Assembly (NCBI GenBank): GCA_947381965.1
Contig: CANCXX010000020.1
Coordinates: 1-64,000 of the forward strand
DNA from: an uncultured bacterium
GTDB lineage: Bacteria; Bacillota; Clostridia; Lachnospirales; Lachnospiraceae
Length of the DNA: 64,000 nt
Direction of reading: 5' to 3'
Positions 17,596 through 27,204 of the stretch are shown in pieces; position 1 is the first letter of the stretch; every line of letters begins with the position of its first letter. Position numbers and translations under genes: made by a program. The notes below the pieces were generated by a model. It had not been told where the DNA came from. It searched no databases and saw only the letters and a list, made by a program, of their open reading frames with translations.

Positions 17596-18633
17596 ATGAT
17601 AATAAAAAACGGGAGAAATATAATAAATGGTGGAGAGCCATATATTGTTGCAGAGCTAAATTCCAGTCATAATGGTAAAATTGAAACTGCAAAAGAAATG
17701 ATTGATGCTGCAAAAGATTGTGGATGTAACGCTGTAAAATTTCAGTCGTGGTCAGCAGAAACACTTTATTGCCGGGATTATTATGACCAAAATCCGATTT
17801 CAAAAAGAATGGTCAGCAGATTTTCACTTGATCCTATGGAGTTAATGGAATTGGCTGGTTATTGCAAGGAGTGTGGTATTGATTTTTCTTCTACTCCATA
17901 TTCTGAAGAAGAAGTAAATTTTTTGATAAATCAATGTAATGCACCTTTTGTTAAAATTGCATCTATGGATATCAATAATCTTCCTTTTTTGAGATATATT
18001 GCAAAAACAAATGTGCCAGTTATTTTATCAACAGGAATGGCAACAGTGGAAGAAATCGAAGCAGCTGTTGGTGAATTTGAAAAAGCAGGTAATACCAATA
18101 TCTGTATATTACATTGTGTATCTTTATATCCGGTAGAAACGCAATATGTTAATTTAAATAATATAGTTATGTTAAAGGAGAGATTCCCTAAGTATGCGGT
18201 AGGATATTCCGACCATACGATAGGAAATGAGGTAGCATATGCAGCCATTGGTCTAGGAGCGGCTCTTATTGAAAAGCATTTTACTCTTAATAGCAAAAGT
18301 TTTGGATGGGACAATCAAATGGCAGCAGAACCTGCAGATATGAGAGAAATGGTATTGGGATGCCACAAGGTATATAGAGCTTTGGGAAATTATGAGAGGA
18401 AACTTACATTAGACGAACTAGCTCAAAGAAAAAAAATGCGCAGAAGTATTGTAGCAGCAGTAGATATGACTATAGGACATAGAATTGAAGAGGGAGATCT
18501 TACTGCCAAACGTCCTGGAGAGGGGATACCAGTAAATGAGTACAAAGATATCATTGGAAGGAGTTTGAAAGTGGATATTCTAAAGGACAAATTGATTTTA
18601 GATGAGTATTTATGTGAGAGGGAAGAGGAATGA
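17596..18633 (+). CDS. neuB: NeuB-family nonulosonate synthase (first copy)
   Basis: A 345-residue NeuB-type synthase. The TIM-barrel half shows YIVAELNSSHNGKIETAKEM, AVKFQSW, STPYSEEEV, ILSTGMAT and GYSDHTIGNEVAYAA; the C-terminal SAF (antifreeze-like) domain shows RRSIVAAVDM and RPGEGIP. Such enzymes condense PEP with a 6-carbon amino sugar to give sialic, legionaminic or pseudaminic acid. Unlike the copy at 48813 it has no neuA or neuC beside it; its neighbours are LuxE and acyl genes. It overlaps luxE by 4 bases. The exact substrate cannot be told from sequence. Confidence 0.85.
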   Translation: MIIKNGRNIINGGEPYIVAELNSSHNGKIETAKEMIDAAKDCGCNAVKFQSWSAETLYCRDYYDQNPISKRMVSRFSLDPMELMELAGYCKECGIDFSSTPYSEEEVNFLINQCNAPFVKIASMDINNLPFLRYIAKTNVPVILSTGMATVEEIEAAVGEFEKAGNTNICILHCVSLYPVETQYVNLNNIVMLKERFPKYAVGYSDHTIGNEVAYAAIGLGAALIEKHFTLNSKSFGWDNQMAAEPADMREMVLGCHKVYRALGNYERKLTLDELAQRKKMRRSIVAAVDMTIGHRIEEGDLTAKRPGEGIPVNEYKDIIGRSLKVDILKDKLILDEYLCEREEE

Positions 18634-19706
18634 TTGAAGACTTTCATAAGCTGCCGCCTTATTCATTAGAGAAAGATGAGAAAGGACAATTATTACTGGG
18701 GGAACTAAATCAGTTAACTGAAAGGCATCGAACACAATGTGCTGAGTATGCTGCATATCTTGAGGCAATTGGATATACCGGAAAACAGGCCAAAACTTTG
18801 GATGAAATACCATTTGTACCAATTAGGATATTTAAAAAGATTAAATTAAAAAGTATTCCTGATGATAAGGTGTTTAAAATAATGATGTCCTCTGGGACAA
18901 GTGGGCAGGAACAATCAAAAATATATTTGGACAAGGAAACTGCAATACTCCAGCAAAAGGTTTTACTCCGTCTTCTTGGGGAATTTGTTGGATATAAACG
19001 ATTACCAATGCTTGTGGTTGATTCGCGTACGACAATAAGTGACAGACAGCTTTTTACTACAAGGGGGGCAACCATTATGGGACTAGATTTTATGGCAAAA
19101 AAAATGGTATTTGCACTCAAAGATAATATGGATTTGAATGTAGATGTTCTGATAGATTTTGTAAATACATATGGGAATGAAAAATTTCTTCTTTTTGGAT
19201 TTACATTTATGATATGGCAGCATCTTCTGGGTGAAATAGAGAGAAGAAATCTAAAAATTGATTTGTCTAATGGATATTTACTGACAGCTGGTGGCTGGAA
19301 GAAATTAAAAAATGAAGCTGTGTCAAATAAAGATTTTAAAAGGCGGTGCGAAGAACTTTGTAGGATTAAACATTATGTTGACCATTATGGTATGGCAGAA
19401 CAGACAGGATGTATATATGCAGAATGTGAATATGGACACCTGCATGCAAGTATTTATTCAGATATTATTATAAGAAGGTACAGGGATTTTTCAGTTTGCG
19501 AACGTGGAGAAAAAGGATTTATCCAAGTTTTGTCCAGCTTGGCGCATTCATATCCAGGGCATTCTATTTTGACAGAGGATGAAGGTGTTATTCTTGGTGA
19601 AGATGATTGTCCGTGTGGACGAAAGGGGAAATATATACAAGTAATTGGGAGAATGAAGAATGCTGAAATAAGGGGGTGCAGTGATACCTATGCAGCAAGT
19701 TTTTAG
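18630..19706 (+). CDS. luxE: LuxE-like acyl-protein synthetase (copy 1)
   Basis: A 358-residue LuxE-family adenylating enzyme. Seen: MMSSGTSGQEQSKIYLD (phosphate-binding loop, about 90-106), LFGFTFMIWQHLL, HYGMAEQTGCIYAECEYG, and the C-terminal RGCSDTY whose cysteine is placed like the acyl-accepting cysteine of LuxE. In luminescent bacteria LuxE activates a fatty acid and passes it to LuxC. It overlaps neuB by 4 and luxC by 26 bases, so a LuxE/LuxC complex is likely. About half identical by eye to the copy at 23830. Confidence 0.88.
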   Translation: MIEDFHKLPPYSLEKDEKGQLLLGELNQLTERHRTQCAEYAAYLEAIGYTGKQAKTLDEIPFVPIRIFKKIKLKSIPDDKVFKIMMSSGTSGQEQSKIYLDKETAILQQKVLLRLLGEFVGYKRLPMLVVDSRTTISDRQLFTTRGATIMGLDFMAKKMVFALKDNMDLNVDVLIDFVNTYGNEKFLLFGFTFMIWQHLLGEIERRNLKIDLSNGYLLTAGGWKKLKNEAVSNKDFKRRCEELCRIKHYVDHYGMAEQTGCIYAECEYGHLHASIYSDIIIRRYRDFSVCERGEKGFIQVLSSLAHSYPGHSILTEDEGVILGEDDCPCGRKGKYIQVIGRMKNAEIRGCSDTYAASF

Positions 19707-20886
19707 TAAAATAAACTTTCTTATTGGCAGTAGAAAAGTTCTTGAACAGATGGAAAACATAAAGGTTCTTCCCATATTTTCTTGTAAGGCATTAGATTTT
19801 TTTGACTGTCTTTCAAAAAAATTGATGAGCAATAGTAAAGCAAATGATTATCCGGATGTGATTGCATATGCTTTTTGGATTAGAAGAGCATCCCTGAAAA
19901 GTGCAGGTATTCAGTATAATGCAGAAGGACAGAAAGTAGGAAGAGGAGTTGCATTTCAAATCGCACCATCAAATATTCCTGTTCAGTTTGCAGTATCTAT
20001 GACATATGCTCTTATAGCTGGAAATGCTTCAATTGTGCGAATATCTAATAAGAAATTCGTACAGACAGATATTATTTGTGAGGCTATTTGCGAGATACTA
20101 CAGGACACATACCCTGAAATGGCATCGTATATTTGTATTATCCAATATGATTATAATGATGAAATAACTCAGGCATTAACAGATATATGTGATATCCGCA
20201 TGATTTGGGGTGGTAACCATACAATAGAAGCATTACGTAAAGTTATTATAAAGCCAAGGTGCATAGATCTTGGGTTTGCTGATCGGTATTCTATAGCTGT
20301 TATAGACTCTGATGATTATTTAAAAGAAGATATCTGTTTGGTTGCAAACGCCTTTTATAATGACACATATTTCTCAGACCAAAATGCATGTAGTTCCCCA
20401 AGGTTAGTGATATGGACAGGAAATAAAATATTAAAAGCAAAAGAAATATTTTGGAAGGCATTGGGGGAGATTGTATCAAAGAAATATCTGATGGATCCGA
20501 TTTGCAGTTCTGAGAAGCTGCTGAAAACAGCAATTTGTGCGATCTTGTATCCGGGAATCAGAGAAGTAAAGAAAGATAATCTACTTGTAAGGGTAGAATT
20601 GCCATTTTTATATGATAACATTATGGATTTAAAAGGAAACAGTGGCTATTTTTTTGAATGTAATATTTATAATTTGCAGGATATTGTTCCGATTATGAAA
20701 AAAGACTGCCAGACAATTACATATATAGGAGATAATATAGAAGATGCACTCCGCAAAATTATATATGAAAATGGAGTAAAAGGGATTGACAGAATTGTTC
20801 CTGTTGGACATGCAGCTGATATTACATTTGTATGGGATGGCTTGGATTTACCAAATGTGCTATCACGTCAAATAGGGAATTTGTAA
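19681..20886 (+). CDS. luxC: LuxC-like acyl-CoA/acyl-protein reductase (copy 1)
   Basis: A 401-residue LuxC-family reductase, related to aldehyde dehydrogenases. Seen: QIAPSNIPVQFAVSM, LIAGNASIVRIS (NADP-binding region), RMIWGGNHTIEALR, and FSDQNACSSPRLVIW carrying the probable acyl-accepting Cys. It would reduce the acyl group delivered by LuxE to an aldehyde. The start is GTG 19681 or ATG 19690; AGGGGG at 19671 is close to the first and distant from the second. The ACP gene follows 40 bases later. Confidence 0.88.
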   Translation: MIPMQQVFSKINFLIGSRKVLEQMENIKVLPIFSCKALDFFDCLSKKLMSNSKANDYPDVIAYAFWIRRASLKSAGIQYNAEGQKVGRGVAFQIAPSNIPVQFAVSMTYALIAGNASIVRISNKKFVQTDIICEAICEILQDTYPEMASYICIIQYDYNDEITQALTDICDIRMIWGGNHTIEALRKVIIKPRCIDLGFADRYSIAVIDSDDYLKEDICLVANAFYNDTYFSDQNACSSPRLVIWTGNKILKAKEIFWKALGEIVSKKYLMDPICSSEKLLKTAICAILYPGIREVKKDNLLVRVELPFLYDNIMDLKGNSGYFFECNIYNLQDIVPIMKKDCQTITYIGDNIEDALRKIIYENGVKGIDRIVPVGHAADITFVWDGLDLPNVLSRQIGNL

Positions 20887-20926
20887 ATTAAAAATTAAAA
20901 ATTAGAAATTATAGGAGGATTTAAAA

Positions 20927-21166
20927 ATGACGAATATTGAAAAGTACAAAGAGGCATTTGTAAGGTCACTTGGGGTAAATGAAGTGAAAGTTGAAGAATT
21001 GGAATATCAATCGATTCCAGAGTGGGATTCTGTAGGACATATGGAATTGATTGCAGAGTTGGAAAATGTTTTTGATATTATGATGGATACAGATGATATT
21101 ATTGATTTTAATTCATATGAAAAAGGTAAGCAGATTTTAATTAAGAACTATAACATTGAGTTTTAG
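20927..21166 (+). CDS. acyl carrier protein
   Basis: A 79-residue ACP. WDSVGHMELIAELE holds Ser35, the probable phosphopantetheine attachment site, in a typical DSxGHM context; the remainder predicts helices. Start ATG 20927 after ATAGGAGG. It would carry the acyl group for the FabZ-like and FabG-like enzymes and either LuxE/LuxC pair. Preceded by a short AT repeat (TTAAAAA repeated) at 20886-20905. Confidence 0.9.
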   Translation: MTNIEKYKEAFVRSLGVNEVKVEELEYQSIPEWDSVGHMELIAELENVFDIMMDTDDIIDFNSYEKGKQILIKNYNIEF

Positions 21167-21236
21167 TGCGATTCAAATTTTTTTTTAAATATGTGAAAAT
21201 GATATAAGAGTAAAATATACAGGAGAGAAGTAAAGG

Positions 21237-22335
21237 TTGAAGGTCAAATTATTAAACAGGGATATTCAACAGATTAAAAAGCATTTGGATGGGAAAAGAC
21301 GGGTAATGACATATGGAGCCGGCGCTTGGTTTAATGACATAAAAAAGATGCTGCTCGAATATGGATATAAATTGGATTATGCTTTTATAGATGCACCGCA
21401 CTGCAATGGAAATATATCTTCAAATGGATTGGGGGGGCACGGAGATTGTTTCAATTGATAAACTGGGCTCATTATATATGCCTGAAAGTGATGCGCTTAT
21501 ATGGGCAATTGGATCACCTGAAAAATTGCGAAACTGCATGAAGGACGATAGCCTGATAAAAGAATGCTTTTTAATCTGGGATATGGGGTTTTGGAAAGAT
21601 AAGAATTATTTTTTTTCTCATAAAAAGGAATTTAAAGAAGTAAGTGGATTGCTTTGCGATGAATATTCCCAAAAAGTTTTTTGGGGGTATATAAAGGCCC
21701 AAAAAGGAAATATTTGTGAGGATATTCTTTATAGTATAAATGGGACATATTTTAATGAACTAACTAAAGAAAAGAGAGCTGGAGCTTTTTTAGATTGTGG
21801 TGCATACAAAGGTGAGTCCGTAATTGATTATATGAGATTTTTCGGTGAAGAGTGTAAGATATATGCTTTTGAGCCAGACAGCTGTAATTATAAAGATTTG
21901 GCTCATAAAATGAAAAATAGAACAAATATTATTTGCCTGAATAAAGGATGTTATTCATCGGAAAAAATTCTTTCTTTTGATTCTCAGGGAGATATGTCAA
22001 GTAGTTTACAGGAGAATGGAAAAGAGTGCGTTGAAGTAACAACGATTGAGAAGATTGTTGGTAATGAAAAAATTGCGTTTATAAAAATGGATATTGAAGG
22101 TGCAGAATTAGAGGCATTGAAGGGAGCGAGAAATGTTATTGAAAGGGATATGCCTGTTTTAGCAATCAGTGCATACCATCGACAAGAGGACCTTATTACA
22201 TTATTACCCTATATTAATAATTTTCGTAGTATAGATGAAACAGAAGAGTATAAATTATATTTAAGGCATCATGGTGTTGGATCAACAGAATTGGTCATTT
22301 ATGCAATTCCCAGGAAAAAGGATGTTGGAATGTAG
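21237..22335 (+). CDS. FkbM-type methyltransferase, phase-OFF by a G7 tract
   Basis: With one G fewer (or two more) this is a 365-residue protein. The N-terminal Rossmann-like domain (RRVMTYGAGAWFNDIKKML) is followed by an FkbM SAM-methyltransferase domain: FLDCGAYKGESVIDYMRFF, IYAFEPDSCNYKDLA, IAFIKMDIEGAELEALKGA. In this copy seven G at 21431-21437 shift the frame and translation ends at 21458. G6 restores SSNGLGGTEIVSIDKL. The start is TTG 21237 after AGGAGAG, the only start giving the upstream domain. FkbM enzymes O-methylate sugars or polyketides; here a sugar hydroxyl is the likely target. Confidence 0.8.
21431..21437 (+). repeat. poly-G tract (G7), out of frame
   Basis: Seven G at the junction of two overlapping reading frames of the FkbM gene. 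Short for a slippage tract, but it sits exactly at the frameshift. Confidence 0.8.
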
Positions 22336-22370
22336 CCTGTGTAGATTGCTGCATGTTAGGAGCATACGGA

Positions 22371-23840
22371 ATGAAAAATATAAAGATGTGGGATTTATTA
22401 AAAAACAAGGATAAAAGGTGCCTTCAGCAAGAGGACGGGGTGTTTTTAAGCTATGGACAGGTGGATGAATTTGGTGAGAGGCTTTTACATGTTTTGGAAG
22501 AAAGATGTCTTATATTTATATTATGCCGCAATTCTATAGGAGCAGTAGCGGGATATATTTCTTTTGTCAATCACAGAATAGTTCCGGTTTTGCTAAATGA
22601 ACATATTGAAAAAAGAATGTTAGACAGCCTGTTGTCATTATATCGGCCGCTCTATCTTTGGGGGCCTGTAGAACGTGCAGATCAGATGCAGGGACAGATA
22701 GTTTTTGAGGAGTATGGTTATTGCCTGATAAAGATGGAGTATGGTATGTTGTATACTATACATGATGAATTGGGGCTGCTTCTTACTACTTCCGGTTCCA
22801 CAGGTTCACCAAAATTTGTCCGGCAAAGTTATGAGAATATCCGCATAAATTCAGAACAGATAGCCGAGTATTTGGAATTGGATTCTTCAGAGAGGCCTAT
22901 TACTACATTGCCAATGAATTATACATATGGCTTATCCATTATACATAGTCATTTGTTGGTTGGTGCGACCATTCTTTTGACGGATAAGAGGTTGCCACAG
23001 CGTGAATTTTGGAATTTTTTTAGAGAGGCAAAAGCAACTTCTTTCGGAGGAGTGCCCTATACCTATGAGATGCTGGAGCGGTTGCATTTCCGTACAATGG
23101 TTCTGCCATCTTTGCGTTGTATGACACAGGCAGGGGGGAAGCTTTCTCCAGAACTTCACAAGAAATTTGCCGAATATGCAATTGAGAACCATAAGAAATT
23201 TATCGTGATGTACGGACAATGTGAAGCCACGGCAAGGATGGCTTATCTTCCCGCAAAAGACTCATTAAGAAAATATGGTTCCATGGGAATTGCAATTCCG
23301 GGAGGTAAATTTACACTGACAGGCATGGATGGAAAGGAAATTACAGAAACAGGAGTGACTGGAGAGTTGGTTTATACTGGACCGAATGTGACAATGGGAT
23401 ATGCACAGACCCCGGAAGAATTGGCTTTGGGCGATGAAAGGAATGGGCGGCTGGAAACAGGAGATATGGCAAAGCAGGATGAAGAGGGGTATTATTATAT
23501 TGTAGGGCGTAAAAGGCGCTTTTTAAAGGTGTATGGAAATAGAGTTAATTTGGATGAATTGGATGGAATTTTAAAGAGTCAATATGGTAATGTGGATTGT
23601 TCCTGTGCAGGTGTAGATGACCATGTATATATTTTTATCACAGAGGAAACAGAGCAGACAATATATGAACAGCAGGAGCAGCGGACGGATAAAAACGTAG
23701 CAGAGGTGATAAGAAAATATATTGCAGAAAAGACAGGGATTCATTTTACAGCTTTTGAAGTACTGGTGATACCGGAAATCCCCAAAAACGATGCAGGCAA
23801 AATACAATACAAGGAATTGGAAAAATATTATGGATTATAG
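22371..23840 (+). CDS. acyl-adenylate-forming ligase (ANL superfamily)
   Basis: A 489-residue AMP-forming ligase. Seen: LLLTTSGSTGSPKFVRQS (ATP loop), MTQAGGKLSPEL, VMYGQCEATARMAYLP, LETGDMAKQDEEGYYYIVGR, and the C-terminal PKNDAGKIQYKEL with the catalytic Lys. These activate a carboxylic acid as the adenylate and load it on CoA or an ACP. Start ATG 22371 with TTAGGAG upstream. Its stop overlaps the luxE-2 start by 11 bases, so ligase-luxE2-luxC2 forms a second acyl cassette. Substrate not predictable. Confidence 0.85.
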   Translation: MKNIKMWDLLKNKDKRCLQQEDGVFLSYGQVDEFGERLLHVLEERCLIFILCRNSIGAVAGYISFVNHRIVPVLLNEHIEKRMLDSLLSLYRPLYLWGPVERADQMQGQIVFEEYGYCLIKMEYGMLYTIHDELGLLLTTSGSTGSPKFVRQSYENIRINSEQIAEYLELDSSERPITTLPMNYTYGLSIIHSHLLVGATILLTDKRLPQREFWNFFREAKATSFGGVPYTYEMLERLHFRTMVLPSLRCMTQAGGKLSPELHKKFAEYAIENHKKFIVMYGQCEATARMAYLPAKDSLRKYGSMGIAIPGGKFTLTGMDGKEITETGVTGELVYTGPNVTMGYAQTPEELALGDERNGRLETGDMAKQDEEGYYYIVGRKRRFLKVYGNRVNLDELDGILKSQYGNVDCSCAGVDDHVYIFITEETEQTIYEQQEQRTDKNVAEVIRKYIAEKTGIHFTAFEVLVIPEIPKNDAGKIQYKELEKYYGL

Positions 23841-24945
23841 GAACTACCTTCAGCTGAGGCCTTATAAACAGGAGAAAGAAGAAAAGAAAAAAATTTTATC
23901 CGAACGAATTAGAGAGCTGACTTGTCTGCATATGGAGAAATGTCCAGAGTATAAGAAAATGATGAGAGTATCAAATTTTGCAGAAGAAGGGGGAAATGAA
24001 GCTTTTGTCAAATTGATGTCTTATGAGGATATTCCCTTTTTGCCCGTTCGTTTATTTAAGGAAATGGAGTTGCGATCTGTTTCTCAAAATGAGATAGTAA
24101 AGATTATGACAAGTTCAGGAACTACGGGACAGTCAGTGTCTAAAATATATTTGGACAGAGAAACGGCGGCAAATCAGCAGAAGGTGTTAGTAAAAATTGT
24201 TTCGGATTTTACTGGGGGAAGCAGAATGCCGATGCTGATTATCGACTGCCCATCTGTAATAAAAGATCGCCATATGTTTTCAGCAAGGGGAGCAGGTATT
24301 CTTGGTTTCTCTGTTTTGGGCAGGGACAAGATATATGCACTTCGAGATGGAGATATGAGTCTGGATGTGGAAGCAGTCATGCAATTTTTGGAGAAACATC
24401 AAGAAGAAAAAATTCTTTTATTTGGTTTTACTTTTATGGTTTGGAAATATTTTTATATAGAACTGCAGAAGTGGAAAAAGAGGGGGCTCTGTTTTGATCT
24501 GTCGAAGGGGATATTGATACATGGCGGTGGCTGGAAGAAGCTGCTTAATGAATCAGTTTCTTCTGTAGAATTTAAAGCAAAACTTAAAGAAATATGCGGA
24601 ATTACACATGTACATGATTATTATGGCATGGCAGAACAGACGGGATGTATTTATATGGAGTGTGAATATGGTTGTCTGCACACCAGTGTTTTTTCAGATG
24701 TTATTGTCAGAAACCCTAAAGATTTTTCTGTCTGTGATATAGGTGAGAGCGGTATTATAGAGGTGGTATCGTCTATTCCGCAGTCTTATCCGGGACACTG
24801 CCTTTTAACAGAGGACATAGGTAGAATTTTAGGAGAGGATGATTGTCCTTGTGGCAGGAAAGGTAAATATTTTCGGATTGAGGGAAGATTAAAAAGCGCT
24901 GAGGTCAGGGGGTGTAGTGATACTTATGAAGTATTTGCTGGGTGA
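23830..24945 (+). CDS. luxE: LuxE-like acyl-protein synthetase (copy 2)
   Basis: A 371-residue LuxE paralogue. KIMTSSGTTGQSVSKIYLD is the phosphate loop; LFGFTFMVWKYFY, YYGMAEQTGCIYMECEYG and the C-terminal VRGCSDTY match copy 1. The start is ATG 23830, inside the end of the ligase gene. The strong similarity of the C-terminal 150 residues to copy 1 suggests cassette duplication followed by divergence. A distinct chain specificity for each pair is possible but not visible. Confidence 0.88.
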   Translation: MDYRNYLQLRPYKQEKEEKKKILSERIRELTCLHMEKCPEYKKMMRVSNFAEEGGNEAFVKLMSYEDIPFLPVRLFKEMELRSVSQNEIVKIMTSSGTTGQSVSKIYLDRETAANQQKVLVKIVSDFTGGSRMPMLIIDCPSVIKDRHMFSARGAGILGFSVLGRDKIYALRDGDMSLDVEAVMQFLEKHQEEKILLFGFTFMVWKYFYIELQKWKKRGLCFDLSKGILIHGGGWKKLLNESVSSVEFKAKLKEICGITHVHDYYGMAEQTGCIYMECEYGCLHTSVFSDVIVRNPKDFSVCDIGESGIIEVVSSIPQSYPGHCLLTEDIGRILGEDDCPCGRKGKYFRIEGRLKSAEVRGCSDTYEVFAG

Positions 24946-26134
24946 CGAAACTATTTTAAAAGATATGCCTCAAATTTCCCCCAAAGAACCTTTTGCATTG
25001 GAGGTTTTGGAGTTTTGTCAGGAGGTTTCTAAAGAACTTTTGCAAACGGGTCAGGGGAAAAAATACCCAGATATTGTGACCCTTGGATTTTGGTTAAGGA
25101 AGAGTTCATTAGAGATGCTAAAAAAACGATTTTTGATAGAGGATGGAGGTGTCCGGTTAGGGAGAGGTGTAATTTTTCATGTGGCACCTTCTAATGTTCC
25201 TGTTAATTTTGCATATTCTTTATTTTCAGGAATGATATGTGGAAATGCCAATATAGTCCGTGTTCCTTCCAGAGAGTTTAGGCAGGTATCTATTATTATA
25301 AAGGCACTTGGAAAAGCAGTAAACATGTACCCAACTATGGCGCCTTATATATGTTTGGTTAGATATGGACATGAGCAGGATATAAATGATATTTTATCTT
25401 CTATTTGTGATGTGCGTGTTATATGGGGAGGAGATGTTACCATAGCCCAAATCAGAAAATCTCCGCTGCCTCCAAGAGCGACGGATGTGAGCTTTGCAGA
25501 TCGTTTTTCGGTTGCTGTGATTGAGACGGGGGGTTATGCAAAATTGTGCAATAGGGAAAAGGGACAGCTTGCAAGAAATTTTTATAATGATACCTATCTC
25601 ACAGATCAAAATGCCTGCACCAGTCCTAAATTGGTTATATGGATAGATATGCCTGACAATGTTAATAGTAATAATATAAGGAAAGAATTTTGGTCAAAAT
25701 TATGGGAAATTGTTGAGAGGGAGTATGCGTTTCAAGATATCCAAGGAGTAAATAAATTAACGAAAAAGTATTTGTTGGCGGTAGAAGAAGGAGAAAATGT
25801 AAAGGTAAATTATTGGGTGAAAGAAGCAGATAATCGGCTAATATGTGTGGAGATAGCAAAGCTAAAAGATAATATTTCACTTTATTTTGAAAATTCAGGG
25901 TATTTTTTAGAATATGTAACAAAGGATATATCAGATCTGATAGTACTTGGAAAGGAAAAACGATGCCAGACAGTTGGATATTTTGGAGATATAGAGAAAA
26001 TACTTCCATTAATAAAAAAAGGGATAAAAGGGATAGACAGAGTGGTTCCGATTGGCAAAACAATGGATTTTGATTGGTTTTGGGATGGTTATAATTTATA
26101 TGAAAGGTTTACAAGAAAAGTAGTTGTTGTGTGA
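24917..26134 (+). CDS. luxC: LuxC-like acyl reductase (copy 2), recombined C-terminus
   Basis: A 405-residue LuxC paralogue: HVAPSNVPVNFAYSLFSGMI, CGNANIVRVPSR, RVIWGGDVTIAQIR and LTDQNACTSPKLVIW with the probable catalytic Cys. Start GTG 24917 or ATG 24926, in the same local arrangement as copy 1. The final residues (KVVVV) are encoded by sequence that matches the promoter block upstream of the kinase at 8.1 kb, so the natural tail was replaced by recombination at about 26114. Only the extreme C-terminus is affected, and it may well still be active. Confidence 0.85.
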   Translation: MILMKYLLGDETILKDMPQISPKEPFALEVLEFCQEVSKELLQTGQGKKYPDIVTLGFWLRKSSLEMLKKRFLIEDGGVRLGRGVIFHVAPSNVPVNFAYSLFSGMICGNANIVRVPSREFRQVSIIIKALGKAVNMYPTMAPYICLVRYGHEQDINDILSSICDVRVIWGGDVTIAQIRKSPLPPRATDVSFADRFSVAVIETGGYAKLCNREKGQLARNFYNDTYLTDQNACTSPKLVIWIDMPDNVNSNNIRKEFWSKLWEIVEREYAFQDIQGVNKLTKKYLLAVEEGENVKVNYWVKEADNRLICVEIAKLKDNISLYFENSGYFLEYVTKDISDLIVLGKEKRCQTVGYFGDIEKILPLIKKGIKGIDRVVPIGKTMDFDWFWDGYNLYERFTRKVVVV

Positions 26135-26154
26135 CGGAAAGTGTGCTATTATTA
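26114..26154 (+). repeat. duplicated promoter block, copy 2 (inside luxC-2 end)
   Basis: Matches 8136-8176 with a few substitutions, including the TGC-TATTAT element. It marks the left edge of a decayed copy of the kinase-acyltransferase module. Confidence 0.7.
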
Positions 26155-26159
26155 TGCAA

Positions 26160-26815
26160 TAAATACAATGATACATTAAGCTGTTACAAAGGCAGTATAT
26201 ATCGCATGAACATCTTGCAGAAAAAGCATGTGAGATTGAGATTGAAAAGCTGGGCGCACCCATTGGAAAGCAAGATCAGTATGCGGTTGCCTGTGGAGGT
26301 TTGAATATGATAACTTTTCACAGGAATGATATGGTAACGGTGGAACCTATTATTATGAACAGGGAAATCTATCATGCTTTAGAGGAAAACTTTGTGATGT
26401 TTTCAGGTATCACCCGTGATGCGAATCAGATACTGGCTGAGTAAAAACAGAATATTTCCAAAATCGGAAAGGCAGATAATCTCTTGAAGATGTGTGGATT
26501 GCAAGAAAAATGAAGGAGTCCTTGGAGAAAAATGATATTTCTGATTTTGGACAAATTTTAAATGATGGATGGCAGTTAAAAAGACAACCTGTGAATGGGA
26601 TCAGTGGACAGGTAATTGATGAACTGTATGAAAAAGCGATAAAAAGTGGTGCAATTGGCGGAAAGCTTTTAGGAGCAGGAGGCGGTGGATTCCTGCTTTT
26701 TTATTGTGAGAAAAATAAACTGGAAAAATTGGAGAGAGAACCAGGATTAAAGAGCTCTGACTTTCGGTTTGAATTTGATGAAACCTAGTCTATAATTGGA
26801 AACAGATACTGGTAA
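26160..26815 (+). pseudogene. decayed duplicate of the HddA-like kinase
   Basis: Nearly parallel to 8550-9201. The first third is deleted, in-frame stops occur (for example TAG in the last segment and TAA near 26443), and a base is lost near 26500. The stretch GAIGGKLLGAGGGGFLLFY is still legible at the end. Confidence 0.85.
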
Positions 26816-26828
26816 AGGATTATGTATC

Positions 26829-27200
26829 ATGAAAAATAATAGAAATGAAAGAATTGATTTATTCAGAATCATTATTTATATGAACGGTTATGGAAAGGCA
26901 TCTGAGAAAATAGATGCCTATTCTTTAAAACATTTTGTAGCTTAGGTGATTAAATTCTCTGTAGCTTGTTCGGTTAATTGTTATGAGCTTATTTGTGGAT
27001 TTGTCAATTGTCAGGATATCAGAAGGAATGTATCTGGGTAGTGCAATTAATCTCTGGAAAAGGCATTTTTTACTCTGCTGACATTGTACTGTTTATAGAA
27101 ATATTAAAACCAAATGAAATTGGAATCCGTCGGATATTAGATGCCTTTTTCCCAGCAATGTCTATGCAGTATTGGTATTTTACTGGCTAGCTTCCAGTAT
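26829..27200 (+). pseudogene. decayed duplicate of the acyltransferase 3 gene, 5' part
   Basis: Corresponds to the start of the gene at 9215: RNERIDLFRIIIYMNGYG with a small deletion, then SLKHFVA with a stop, and PAMSMQYWYFT at the end with a stop. The rest is missing and the sequence switches to an unrelated membrane-protein fragment at about 27205. Confidence 0.8.
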
Positions 27201-27204
27201 TAGT

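Noticed and set aside
20886-20926. Short AT repeat before the ACP gene as a regulatory repeat array
   Set aside because: Only about three imperfect copies of TTAAAAA in an AT-rich intergenic gap; no structure beyond base composition.
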